In this document: positions 11,100-22,616 of the stretch, in pieces
How the letters are laid out: every line of letters begins with the position of its first letter
Position numbering within the stretch: the stretch's first letter is position 1
Origin: Mycocentrospora acerina
Taxonomy: Eukaryota; Ascomycota; Dothideomycetes; Pleosporales
NCBI GenBank assembly: GCA_022701365.1
Contig: JAKUHH010000284.1
Location: forward strand, 744,001-808,000
DNA length: 64,000 bases
Reading direction: 5' to 3'
Program-made: the position numbers and the translations under genes
The notes under the pieces: generated by a model
Told to the model about the DNA's origin: nothing
Seen by the model: the letters and a program-made list of their open reading frames with translations, nothing else
Database searches by the model: none

Positions 11100-13502
11100 A
11101 TGCCAGCTGATAGTAATTCGAAGACTTCAAACGACTCCGAAAGACCTCGCCAGGGGTGGTTAGCCCGGTGTATATCAAACCTGTACGTTTTTGAGATTTT
11201 TTCTTTTGTCTGCGCATGTCCTCTGCTTTCTCTTCTTTGGAGCACTCACTTATAGCAACAGATCCGTAGGTGAGAGAAACGAATCTCGTGAGGAGCCTAA
11301 CAAGCCCGTCATGCCAGCTGACTCTCCAAAGAAGAGAAAAAGAACCTCGAGTGTTCCTACCAAAGGACGAGCATCGTTTAAAATCAAGGGACCAGACTTG
11401 ACAAGTATGACGTCAAAGGTTAAGTCAGTCAAAGAATTGTTTGATGAGGCGTTGGACCTTCCTAAAGAAGTTCAAGCATATGTCGAATATCATGACAAGA
11501 TTTTGCAAAGAGAAGACGAGGATGCGTGGGATCGTCCAGCAAAACCCGCTGGTATATCGATGACACACGACGATAAGGCTGAAAGAAGAGCTGCAGCTAT
11601 CGTTCTGGCTATTCGCGAATATGAACGGAAAGTGACCTTTGGCAATCTGGCATCTGAAGCGATTCCAGGCCCTGATACTCGAGACATGGGAGGTCAGTTT
11701 CTCACCAACAAAGACCGTATAGAAAAAAGAAGTGAGCTGTACCAAATCGCGAAAATGGTACCCAAGGGTGCCCTTTTACACCTCCACTTCAATGCTGAAC
11801 TGAGCCCTGCGCGACTCTTAGAACAGGCCCATTCGATGGACCAGATGTACATCCGGAGTATCCGTCCCTTGCTCACGCAGGAAGATCTCGATCTCACAGA
11901 AACAGTATTCACTGTCTTGGATACAAGCGAGGTTGAGCCTAATGTTAATATTTTTTCACCAGACTATCCGGGGAACGCGACCAATTGGAAACAAGATGAG
12001 TGGAAACGGCTAGTATGGATGCCTTGGCCCGCTTTCCAGAGGAAGTTTGGAGAGCAGGGGTTTTCGGAGAGGTACCAGCAACATGAGGATACTCTCAAAA
12101 ATGACCAACCTCGGTGCTGCTCGGATCCAAGTCCTATCATTCTAAATTCTGCCGAGAGATGGCTTAAGTCAAAAATGGTACTTAGTGAAGAAGAGGCCTA
12201 CAATCCTATGCAAACAGTAAACGGGTAAGTGTGCAATGGTATACTCGAGGACAAACAATTTTGCTAAATTACATGCAGTGTTTGGGCACGATTTAATCAA
12301 GCTACCCGATGCTTTAAAGGCTTATTGAACTACGAAAAAGTGTACAAATGGTATATCAGTAAAGCTATCGATTGTCTAATCGAAGAGAAAGTTATGTATG
12401 CAGAATTAAGACCGATGCTGCTCGACAAATTCATTCCTACCACCGATGGTAAGGGTAAAATCAGCAATGCTGAACAAATGCAACTCATCGTTGATGGCGT
12501 GAGGGAAAAGCAGGCCGAGCTTGACAAGTTAGGACAGCGTGATAAATTCCCGTTTGGTCTTAAGATCATCTACTGCACACCGCGCTCAATTCCAAAAAAA
12601 ATGATGCAAGAGGAAATGAGGCAATGTATTGATCTAAAGAAAGAATATCCAGAACTAATCTGCGGTAAGCCAAGCAAACCCGATAGGTTGCTTCATTCTC
12701 ACTAAATTCGATTTAGGATTTGATCTCGTAGGTGCCGAAGATAGGCCAAATCACATCGGTTTTTACAAAGAAGAGCTTATTGCGTTCAGGAAGACCTGCG
12801 AGATGCTAAATCTGGATCTTCCATTTTTATTTCATGCTGGCGAAACATTATTGGATACAGGCGGTTCTACTGATCCGAGCAAGTCTAATTTGTACGATGC
12901 AGTTATTCTCAAGTCCAAACGCATTGGACACGGATATTCCCTCTTGAAACATCCACACCTCATTGAGCATTTCAAGCCAAATAAGGATTCTGGAAGTCCA
13001 GGAATATGCATCGAACTTTGTCCCATATCAAATGAACTTCTTCATCTCTGCCGGAACATCAAAGAGCACCCGTTCCCTCAGCTTTTGGCAGCTGGAATTC
13101 CTTGCACCATCAACAGCGACAACCCGTCACTGTTTAGGTAAGTCACTAAATGGATTTCAAAATTTTCTCGATACGACATGAAAACAGGACACTAATTCTT
13201 TCCGCAGCAACTCCATGTTCCATGAATTCTATCAAGTCATGGTCGGCGCACCCACAATGTCGATATACAGCTGGAAACAACTCGCACGCTGGAGTATTGA
13301 GTATAGCTGTCTCTCACCCTCTGAGAAGATAGACGGGTTCAAGATCCTGGATAGTACCTGGAAACAGTTTTGTGCAGATGTCATCAACGAATACCAACAC
13401 CTGATGAAAACTGAAGAGTCGGATCAGATTGACGAGGATAAGGCCGAGAAGTATTATGCCGAAAAGACTTTGTCTCGAGCAAATTTCGTTACGATTCAAT
13501 GA
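11100..13502 (+). CDS. ADGF/CECR1-type adenosine deaminase family protein
   Basis: Metal-dependent hydrolase of the adenosine/AMP deaminase superfamily, ADGF branch, expected to deaminate adenosine or a related purine. Five exons, 11100-11182, 11262-12224, 12279-12664, 12717-13137 and 13208-13502, all in phase, give 715 residues. Zinc-site landmarks are KGALLHLHFNAEL (HxH), FHAGE, RIGHGYSLLKHPH and TINSDNPSLF (the SDDP-like motif with Asn in place of the second Asp). The upstream MPKG-like stretch and long N-terminal ~190 residues are typical of ADGFs. Unlike secreted ADGFs no signal peptide is encoded; instead residues ~80 hold PKKRKR, which resembles a nuclear localisation signal. A second ATG at 11311 (also MPADS) could start a shorter 5'-alternative form. 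Family secure; substrate not proven. Confidence 0.88.
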
Positions 13503-15292
13503 GCCTGTGATAATCCCATCGGAGTACCCACAGTATAGGATCTTAGGAAATTAATATATGTCGCTCCTCCATTTCTGATACCGACACAATCAAAGCAACA
13601 AACTTCTTGGTATCGAGATGTTCTCTACCACACCAAACTGCTTCTTTGTCACGGCAAGCGAATACTACGAATCCGCACAGTCAATTTACGGTCATTGAGT
13701 CGTGGATCTCGAATAGGCAAGAGCTTTGGCGTAAGAGCTTGGGGTGTGGCTGATAAACGAGAGTAGATCAGCTTGGAAGGTCATTGAACTCTTCTTGGAG
13801 GTTTCAACGGGGAACCGTATTTCTGTTCGTTATGCTTTCAATCGTTGAAGAATATGCTGATTTGGTATGTGATAAGGGCATTTTGTCTTTATCTAGCAAG
13901 TAGAATTGAAGATGGTACATATGGTATTGATACCCTTGGGTTTAGTTATGTATTGGGTTGGTACACAGCTTTTTTCTTATGTCCTGTTGTGAACAGCTTA
14001 TAGTGTGTTTGTTTGTTTTCTTGCTCGCAGTCAACTGCAAGTCGCTCGCTTTCGGTCAGTCAATAAAGAAACCTTTATGTTTGTTTGGACTCTAGTTTAT
14101 AATCCAGACCCTACTCGTTGCTTTAGACTTTGTTTTGGTGTGTACATGTAAACCTTTTTGATAGCGGTAGAAATGAGAACGAAGATGGCTTGTTGTGTGG
14201 CATTCTAGTGCCTTCCTCACTATACACTTTATAAAGAATTGCGTCAAAGCTCAGAATACAATCCCAACAGAATAATTTCATTTGCCCACCACTTAGCTTG
14301 TGTGTTCGACAACTATACATGTAAATGCAAAAAGGCACCAACGCCAGATTTACCTCCAACACATTCCAAGTCTTCAAAATCCCAAACTAGCATGCTTTCC
14401 TTGAATAGCCAAAACTTCTTTTATCACCTGTCATAGTCCCTAGCCTCTCGAGTGCTCTCAACCCATGTGCAAATGTACATCCAAACCTCTCTCAAACATC
14501 TTCATACAAAACCAGCATACTCTTCTGGGTCGGTGTCACACAAGAAGGGCCCAACAGTCAGTACCATATCTATTAGTGTTCCTACCTGCGGAACCTCCGT
14601 CAGCGACATTGACCTGAGCTGATTGCTTTCTTGTTTCTGGATTACGATTCAAAAGGATTGATTCGATTGAACCATTGACTCTAATTTTCTTCAGAACAAC
14701 ACGTTTATCCTCCACGGTAGCGGTCTGGTGTAAGCTTGTCACGGCCAGGATCGAAAAATCGGAAGAAAGTTAAACAACAGAGACGGCAGCACCCACTCTG
14801 AAGGTAACGGTGACCTCCCCTTAATCCTCAAAGGCAAATCCCGACACACAGTCTGATTACTGAAGTAAGATTTTGTGCTGAGGTCTTTGTTAAGCGGATT
14901 TCCCGACTAAGTATTGTCGACCACGGTATCAGCATTTATAAAGTTATTTACCTCAGCATCCACCAAGGTATGGCTGAACGGGCAATCGACGTATTTCAAG
15001 GATATAGTTCTTAAGTAAAATTTGCACAGAACCCGCTTTCTTGAATTCACCAGTACTGGTGAAAGTTTGCATTCATAATTGTGCCGTTACAAATTCTAAA
15101 GTAGGAGGTTTGAAGCAAATAGGGAAAGGCGCGCAGAAAACAGAGGACGAAAGATGTTTTGCAAAATGTTTTCTTCAGGAAATAAGAAGGAAAGAAATAT
15201 AAGAAAACAAATTCATAAACGCAGGAAACGTATTAACCTGGTTGCTAATACTTTCCAACACAACTCGTTCATCACAGGCTCCACAAGTCACC
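13503..15292. other. Long AT-leaning intergenic region
   Basis: About 1.8 kb between the 3' ends of two convergent genes. No recognisable gene, tRNA or intact repeat; possible decayed sequence, but no inverted ends or coding relics could be shown. Confidence 0.45.
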
Positions 15293-16616
15293 TTACTCAA
15301 CTCTTAACCTCCGTATGGCACCAGTGACAACTTCCGCACTCCTCTGAGGGCTCGTCCTTCCTGACCCACCATCCTCGGATGTATCACTTTGCGAGAGCAC
15401 ACGCTTATCTGGACCTGTGACCGTTTGGCCTTTGGCTTGTGCAAAGCCAGCAGAGCGCTCGTGTGCGGGGTTTGCAGAATAGAAATCGTCGATGATGGGG
15501 TGGATCATGACTGTTTGTTTGGATATGGTGAGGGTACTGTTGGTGGGGACTGTGACCCAGTTGTCTGTTGCGGATATTAGTGACTTGCACAGGGATGTAA
15601 GGGTGAAAGGAACACTGTAGCACGTGGAAGGTACATACCTCGTTCGAAAGTAAGAGGCTCACTGGCGACAAGAACGATGTCAGATCCCTTGTCTCTTCTC
15701 TCCATTACATAGTCCCTTCGGTCATCCGTTTTGGTGTCCTTGTGCTCGCCCTTCAACTCCTTCCAGCTCGTCCCGCTTGAGAAAAACAAACTGGCCGCTT
15801 CGTCCGTTTTCGAGCTCACGTATCTTGTGCACACCACGCTCTCTCCGTCCGTGACGGCGAAGTTGAGCAAACTCCTGCTATCTTCATTACCCATGCCATC
15901 CTCGCCCACAAGCTCCCGAATGAAGCCATTGATACGCTCAATAGTTTTCAGCATCGCCTTTCTCAGCACTGTATGCCCAAACCCGCCTTTCTCAGGCTCA
16001 GAGTCTGGAGAAATCCCGGCCTTGTCTAAGCAATCTAGAAATAGCGCAAACGCCCATTCGGAGTCTGTACTTCCCTGGACGAGCGTGAACCACTTCTCAT
16101 TCAGACTAAGCGCAAGCTGTCGCTTGATGCCCTTGAAGCAGCCGATACCGCCGTTGTGCATAAACATCAAACTCTTATACGAGAACGGGTGGCAGTTGGA
16201 GTCAGAAAGGTTGCCTTCGGTTGTAGCGCGGACGTGGGCGAAGATGAGAGATGATGTAGTCTTGGAGGCTATCCGCGATAAGTTGATACAGTTCCATGCG
16301 GGAATCGTGGAGGTGAAGACGCAGGGCTCGGGGCCCAGTGATGGAGACGTGTAGTAACCAATACCAAAGCCATCACCATTATGTGGGCGACGGCGGTCCT
16401 GTGGACTGTGAGTCGCGTGCTCATTTGCTAACTGCAATCAGGCTTTGGAGATGTTACCAGGCGGAGACGCGAATCGAACGACTGTGTGAGAATGGAGTGC
16501 GACGGGTTCAGGATAAGCTCTGAGAGTAGTATCTCGTCTTTCCCTTTGTAAACCTGTGTTTGTAAGTTGTATGACTCTTACGCCCCTTCTCGCACACTTA
16601 CCATGAATCTGCACAT
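15293..16616 (-). CDS. DUG3: Glutathione degradosome glutamine amidotransferase subunit
   Basis: Class II glutamine amidotransferase of the cytosolic Dug2-Dug3 complex, which cleaves the gamma-glutamyl bond of glutathione in the alternative degradation pathway. Four exons, 16602-16616, 16458-16553, 15639-16398 and 15293-15564, all phase-checked, give 380 residues. The first exon is only 15 bases and encodes MCRFM, so the nucleophilic Cys2 that becomes the N-terminus after Met removal sits alone on it. Family landmarks are RRPHNGDGFGIGYY, the FAHVRATTEGNLSDSNCHPF glutamine-binding stretch, FMHNGGIGCFKG and GSTDSEWAFALFLD. The C-terminal ~60 residues are Ser/Thr-rich and probably disordered. 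Confidence in the family is very high. Confidence 0.93.
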
Positions 16617-17269
16617 GATAGGCGAGTATGTAGTTACTTTGGAAGTTTTATAATGCTTGCAATATCCAAAATAGGTAATAGAAGATTGTCAATAGCTTGA
16701 AAATGGCAGCGGTAGAAATGGCAGCAGTTTGTTGGCGGATTGCTCAGGGCGGTGTACGTGTTGTGATTGCGCCATCGAGACCGGACATGGTGCAAAGAGT
16801 TAATGATGAACAGCCATAATGCAAGAACAATTTGTAGTGAATTTGAGACCACGATATGCGTACTGTCATATCTTCGAAAGCACGCGATACACGATCAGAA
16901 GCCGAGAAGTAGGTGAACAGATACCCCCACGCGTTGGCGGACCTGCATCCGCGGGGGGGCTAAGCCCTGCCAAATTATGACGTGTGAGTTGTCACAAGCC
17001 ATCATTCGCACATTGCCAACGAATCAAACAAGCAGTCATAAACTACTAATCACAAAGCAGAGCATTATGTTACAGGTGATGGAAGAATTGTTTCAGACCG
17101 AACTATTCGGCGATATATTCAGCTACCTAGCTGACACGATCAAGTCGAAAGGCATCGCACGCCCTGCTTTCATTTGCCCAAGACCTTGACCTCCCAGTCC
17201 GACCCAATCCATTCTGGTTCCACAACCACAAACAAACAACGCCAGGGATATGATGCGAATAAGAAACAG
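16617..17269. other. Intergenic region upstream of DUG3
   Basis: Contains the DUG3 promoter. The 5' leader may start near 16617 but no TATA box stands out. Nothing else recognised. Confidence 0.45.
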
Positions 17270-17507
17270 TTAAGGGGTTACAAGACGGTGTATCTTTGAT
17301 GCTTCGTAGATAATCATGGCGAAAAGGGCGACCGAGACAAAGGTGCCTTGGGAAAAGATAAGGGGGTATGCGAAGGAGACAAGAAGCCATCGCAGCGCGG
17401 GGTGATCATGGCATTTTTGAAAGTCATGCAGTAGGTCGTGTGGCAACATGATCTTCATCTTGATCTGGAGGTTACCAATTGTGGCCGACCAGAAACTGAA
17501 GGCTGGC
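17270..17507 (-). CDS. Possible downstream exon or small membrane-protein ORF after importin alpha
   Basis: Open frame with strikingly coding-like third positions (many C/G-ending codons) lying directly 3' of importin alpha on the same strand. It contains a hydrophobic stretch (VSFAYPLIFSQGTFVSVALF) able to span a membrane, then a short basic end EASKIHRLV. It lacks its own ATG at the 5' end (first ATGs at 17464 and 17458). A CACTCAG acceptor at 17508-17514 would join it, in frame, to the GTAAGC donor that overlaps the importin stop codon, across an 83-base intron. It may be an alternative last exon, a small gene whose first exon overlaps the importin tail, or chance. No homologue recognised. 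Confidence 0.35.
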
Positions 17508-17586
17508 CTGAGTGATGAGAATGACTACTGCACGGCGTGCAGAACACGATTCAACCTTTGAGAACTAGTATACGGTGATCCAGCGC

Positions 17587-19383
17587 TTACATGTCCATAG
17601 AATCACCACCGTTGGCAAAGTTAAAGTTCTGTTGTTGCTGCTGTTGAGTGTTGCCAGCGCCGAAACCGAAGTGACCCTCCTGGTTGACCTGCGGGTTTGC
17701 CTCGTTCATGTTCTCGGCCTCGTTCTCTTCATCGGAAAAGTACTTCTCAATGATGTTGTAAGCCTTCATGTAGATCTCCTCATTGGCATTGTTCTGGCAC
17801 TCGTGGATCTTCTCCATACCGCCGACCTCTTCGATGAAGAGTGCATAACGGTTGATTGGCTCGCCGCCAGCACCTTCTTGCTGTTCCTTGTCCATGTCGC
17901 CCACCTTGAGGATGTTCTCGAGACCATCGAGAGCGACTTGGATGATCTTGTTGTCAGGGCACGCGAGCAAGTCGCAAAGAGGCTTGATGCAGCCGCTCTG
18001 GACAAGGTAGCGGATCTGAGCTGGCTTCTGCAGACCGCCAGAGGTAGCGTTGGAGATGGCCCAGCAGGCTTCTTTCCTTGTCTTGAAATCGCCGTTCTGG
18101 AGAAGGTGAATGAGAGGGGGGATAATGTTGGCGTCAATGACAGCCTGGATCTGGGTAGAGTTGCCGGCGGTGACGTTACTGATGGTCCAGCAGGCCTCCT
18201 TGCGAATTCCGTCCTTAGTAGAGCTCAGCAGGGACAGCAGAGCTGGAAGTGCGCCGCAGTTGATGATGACCTGGGTCTGCACGTCATCACCGGTGACGAT
18301 GTTGCCGACAGAGCGGAGAGCGGGGGTCTGAACAGAGGTGGATGCGTGCATCAACAGTTCTACGAGGCGACGGGGAATGCCGGCCTCGATGACGGCCTGA
18401 ATCTTGTCGTTGGACCCATCTGAGAGGTAAGAGATGGCCCAGCACGCATCGATGAGGACTTCGTCATCAAGAGAGTAGACAAGCTTGGAAAGGACAGGGA
18501 GCGCAGGCTGGATCTATGATGGGTCAGCGTGCGCAACGGCGGGGTTTGATGGTAATACTCACTGTTTGCCAGTCTGGCTGGGGCGTCTTTCCACGGCAGA
18601 AGTTGCTCAGCGTCCAAGTAGCGTTCCTCAGCATGCTCAGTTTGCGGCTATCGCCCAAAAGGGCAAGCAACGGACGCAGGGCACCGGCCTGCAGGACAAA
18701 GTCACGGCATGCGGGGCTGTCACCAGCAATGTTTCCAAGAGCCCAGACGGCCTGCTCCCGAACGTCAGGCTCGTGGCTGCTGAGCAGCTCAACAAAGATA
18801 GGCACGGCGCCGGCCTCGATGACGACCTGTGTCTGCTGGGCCGAGCCCGACGCGATGTTGGTGAGCGCCCATGCAGCCTCGAACTGTACCAGTGTGTGGG
18901 GGGAGCGGAGGAACTCAACAAAGCGGCTCACGACGCCTGTCTCGATAACGCGCTCGATGGGGGGGTTGCGCTCCTTGCTGAGCAGCTTGCGGAACTTTGT
19001 TGTCGCCTGGATCTGCTCGTCGATCTGCTCCGAGAAGACGCCCTTGACCATCTGGGGGAGCTCTTCGCTCAGCTGTGGGTTTACGTCAGTGTCGTGGTCA
19101 TGAAAGAACCCTTGTGCCTGGGCCGGCATGAGCCATGGTGGGGTATACTAACCTGACCCTCGACGTTGCCGCCCTCATCATCGCTGTCGGGGGCTGCGCC
19201 CAGCGACGCGCCTGGCTGATCCCGGCCTGAGATACCACGGCGCTTTGCGAGATTCTCCTCACGCTTCGCCCGGCGGATCTCGACCTGCTGCTCCTCACGG
19301 CGGCGGCGGAGCTCGTCAGGCTTGAAGGCGCTCTTGGCCTTGAAGGTTGTGCGTCGGTGCTCGGGAATGTACTTGTCGGCCAT
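17587..19383 (-). CDS. SRP1: Importin subunit alpha (karyopherin alpha)
   Basis: Adaptor that binds classical nuclear localisation signals in the cytosol and links cargo to importin beta for nuclear import. Three exons, 19153-19383, 18563-19072 and 17587-18513, phase 0 throughout, give 555 residues, the usual length. Residues 1-60 are the arginine-rich importin-beta-binding domain (HRRTTFKAKSAFKPDELRRR). About ten armadillo repeats follow, with the cargo-binding Trp/Asn ladder visible as WALTNIASG, WALGNIAGD, WTLSNFCRG, WTISNVTAG and WAISNATSG. The acidic Gln/Asn-rich tail ends in GGDSMDM. The stop codon TAA lies inside the sequence AT|GTAAGC, a strong donor-like site. Head-to-head with POT1. 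Confidence 0.96.
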
Positions 19384-19734
19384 GGCTGAGGCGACTGAGG
19401 GTGAGTGTGGATGGGGTGAGGCGGAGAAGAGTGGTGGAGCAATGTTTGTTTGCAGTGCAATCTTTCCTGGCCGTGGGGCAAGAAGGGAGAAAAGGCGCTA
19501 AAAAGCTAGTCTCTTGGCGGTGGGTGTTCACAAGCGCGTCGCTCCTAAGCAACCACCCCAAACACGCTCTTCGCAAGGGGCAGCGCTATCTTGTTTCACC
19601 TGTCAACCCCTGCACTTCTTGCGGGGTGTCATACTGGATACATCTGCCAGTCTGTCAGATTCCAACTGCAGCCAAAAGCCCTCTGCATCTATCCACAAGT
19701 TCGCGTTACGCTAACCTGTTCCAGATAGTCTCAG
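19384..19734. promoter_or_regulatory. Divergent intergenic promoter region importin alpha/POT1
   Basis: 351 bases between two start codons on opposite strands; both promoters must lie here. No specific element could be assigned. Confidence 0.45.
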
Positions 19735-21633
19735 ATGCCACTACCGTTGGGCTTCACGTCCATCAAGGATGTTAAACACTTGACGTCAAATAGTTTCGTC
19801 AGCCTACTTGGAGTCATTGTGAGCGTGGCTGAACCTCAGCAAACTAGAGGAACCGATTGGGTATTGAACTTCACCATCCAAGATGACTTCACTGCTGGCA
19901 CTGTAGGGACATTCTCTGGCTCCAGTGTCAATTGTCGTCTGTTCAGACCCTCTGCTGCCGCATTTCCTAAGATTTCTGGTGTTGGCGACATCATCATCTT
20001 GCGTAAATTCAAGTTGAATCTCTGGAATGGTCGTGTTGATTGTGTCAATGACAGACGACTCTCTGGTGTCCTGGTTTTCAATGCCAACAAGATTCCTGTC
20101 CCAGAACTCAGTCAAGCGTTCCAGCTTGGAAACCAACGCCTTCCACATGAAGCCATGTTTGGTACTTTGGACTTTACTACTCAGGAACAAATGGCTGTCA
20201 TTCACCTCAAGCATGCAGCGTCTGGTACTTTCCCATCAGGAATGAAACAGGCAGTAACAACGACAGCATTCAAACCTGCAATGACGAGAAAACTTGCCTT
20301 GGTTAAGGACCTTGCTTTCAATCTATTCTACGATCTCCGAGTTCAGGTGGTGAACATGTATTACAACAATAACGCCACTGTTGAGCTAAAGGTAACCGAC
20401 TACACCCCGCACCAGGATCTTTTCCTTTATGCAGATCCCGACCAGGAAGAGTCCTTTCTTGTCACGCACAAGAATTGGCAAGGACCTTACGGCCAACTCA
20501 CCCTCGATATTATACTGTATGGTAGCAATGCCAACTGGGCGAGAGACAATGTCAAGAGTGGTGATTTCATATTTATCAAGAACATGCGTACGAAGTTGTC
20601 GCCCGCCAACAAGCTTGAAGGTGTACTTCACGAAGACAGACTTATCGCAGGCCAAATTGACATACGCAAGTTAACTAATCCGGAAGACATTAGCGAGATC
20701 AAATCAAGAAGGGATGCTTATGAGAAACAACGAATTAGCAAGTCAGCTTTCGAAATTTTGCAAAACGTCTCTGAGAAACCGTCCACAAAAGTACTCACTA
20801 ACAACCGAGTCAAAAAAAAGGAGCGGCAACGTCTACAGAGAGGACTAGATCAGAAAGAGCTTGAAGAAAAGTACGAGGAATGGGAAGCGGGACGCAATAT
20901 CATTAACACCAACAGTAAGTAGTATTTATAGTCCAATATACTGCCCAACTAAAGGAGCCTAGTCAAAGCGCGGAATCTTGAAGTACAATTGTCTACAATA
21001 TCTGAGATTCTCTACGACCCTGCTCTTCAAACACAGACTCCAAGCAAGAACACAGGATTCACTCTTCCTTTCCTCAACTGCAAACATCGAAGCCGCGTCA
21101 GAGTAGTTGATTTCTTTCCTCCAAAATTGGAATTATTTGCACATAAAGTGAGGGACCCCAGTTGGAATAAGGCAGCAAAGAAACAGGCGCCAGCTACTGA
21201 TCGCTGGGAGTGGGGATTTGTCCTGCTTCTTGAGGATGCCAAAACACCTCCTAACAAAGTATCAGATAAACTGCGCGTCGTTATAGGGAATGAAGCAGGA
21301 CAATGTCTAACCAAGCTAAATGCTGTAGAGTAAGTACATAATCTTTAAGCATTTGATCACCTTTAACAATGTATCAGTCTAAGAAGTAATCCAGGGGCAT
21401 TAAAGCGACTTGTAGAGACGATGTTTATTCTCTGGGGTAACCTGCTTGAACTCAAGAGTGAGTTGCAAGAAAAAGGTTTTGATCTTCCATTACCACCTGG
21501 AGACAATAGACTTCAAAATAAGCCATTCGATTGTTGTGTCGAAGAGTATGGGATTGAGGTAGTTCCCACTGACGGAAATCCGACAGGTTTTGACCGTATA
21601 CACGGGCTATTTGGAACAACCATTAATGTGTGA
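19735..21633 (+). CDS. POT1: Protection of telomeres protein 1 (Pot1-like)
   Basis: Single-stranded telomeric-DNA-binding protein of the shelterin complex that caps chromosome ends. Three exons, 19735-20914, 20963-21329 and 21378-21633 (48-base introns), in phase, give 600 residues. Residues ~5-140 form the Telo_bind OB fold (FTSIKDVKHLTSNSFVSLLG, then DWVLNFTIQDDF, ...GDIIILRKFKLNLWNGRVDCV). A second OB-like region follows (FNLFYDLRVQVVNMYYNN, VELKVTDYTPHQDL, GDFIFIKNMR). A highly basic helical linker (KKKERQRLQRGLDQKELEEKYEEW) precedes the C-terminal third, which should hold the Tpz1/TPP1-binding region. The first exon boundary lies directly after this linker. Pot1 is the best family match by pattern; confirmation would need a profile search. 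Confidence 0.85.
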
Positions 21634-22616
21634 TGTCTTGCAAGGCCCGTATCTGTAGTTAATCTTTTCAAACAAGGTGGAATAATGCGGTGGTTACTAG
21701 GCTGACGAACGGTTGAACCCGTACGCATTAGAAATTAGCTTATTAATAACACTGACACTTGAAAGAGTAATAAAACAGTCCTCTTAAAATTTTAATCCTA
21801 AAAGTTAGTCCAAGATTTGATTCTGGGTTTGATCTGCTAACATAAACTAAAGCAAACAAGCAAATACGTCGATAAATCAAGACAACCGATAAAAACTACA
21901 CGCACTGAAGAGTAAACCAGTGATTTGGGTGAATCTCGATGAATTAAACCCTATGGAACAAACTAAATGGCCTCATTAGCGCGGCATTTATTCGGCACGG
22001 TGAAAGTCTGCGTTTCTTGCGAACCTTGACACCTTACATCGGTTTTAAGATCTGCAAATCCTCTTGGCTATTTCTAAAGTTACTACTCTCTTTATTTGCA
22101 ATTGCTGAAAGTTCTCCTGCGGAATACCGTCAATTTCATGTTTCTCATTCTACACTGAGTAGCGTATAATTTACCGTCCAGATCAAACGAGTCAGAGTAT
22201 AATATTTGCACAATGATCTATATACATGTGCTATTATTTACTAGAGAATATCAGCAACACACTTATTGATTAAAGTAATTTCGTGGTGCGGATGAGCAAA
22301 GTCCTAAAATAGCGTACTTGGATTGCGTGATACGACGTGCTTGTCGCAACATGTCACTCACAGTCACCGCAACATCAAAAGGCAGCACATAAACAACCAA
22401 ATCTACAACAGCAACTTACTCAAAATATTCCAAGGACTGGCTCAAATCCAATTTACTTGAAGCAAAATATCAACTCTACTTGAAAGGTGAAAACGGATAT
22501 ACGAAAGAGCTAGAAGAGGATCAAAAGAATAGGCCAGCCACTATAATATAACAAGACCGAAAGAACGACAACTTTAGCAGAATTCAAATACTCTTTAGGA
22601 ATCAATAACAGTCACT
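21634..22616. other. AT-rich intergenic region
   Basis: About 1 kb, clearly richer in A/T than flanking genes, no open frame of interest. Could be mutated repeat relic or simply spacer; no direct or inverted ends seen. Confidence 0.4.

Noticed and set aside
11191..11261. Signal-peptide-like hydrophobic stretch in frame with the deaminase
   Set aside because: It begins with TTG, lies inside the pyrimidine-rich 79-base intron, and the spliced model gives a better continuous frame from an ATG at 11100.
13503..15292. Suspected decayed transposable element
   Set aside because: Base composition hints at mutated spacer, but no terminal repeats, target-site duplication or coding relic could be shown by eye.
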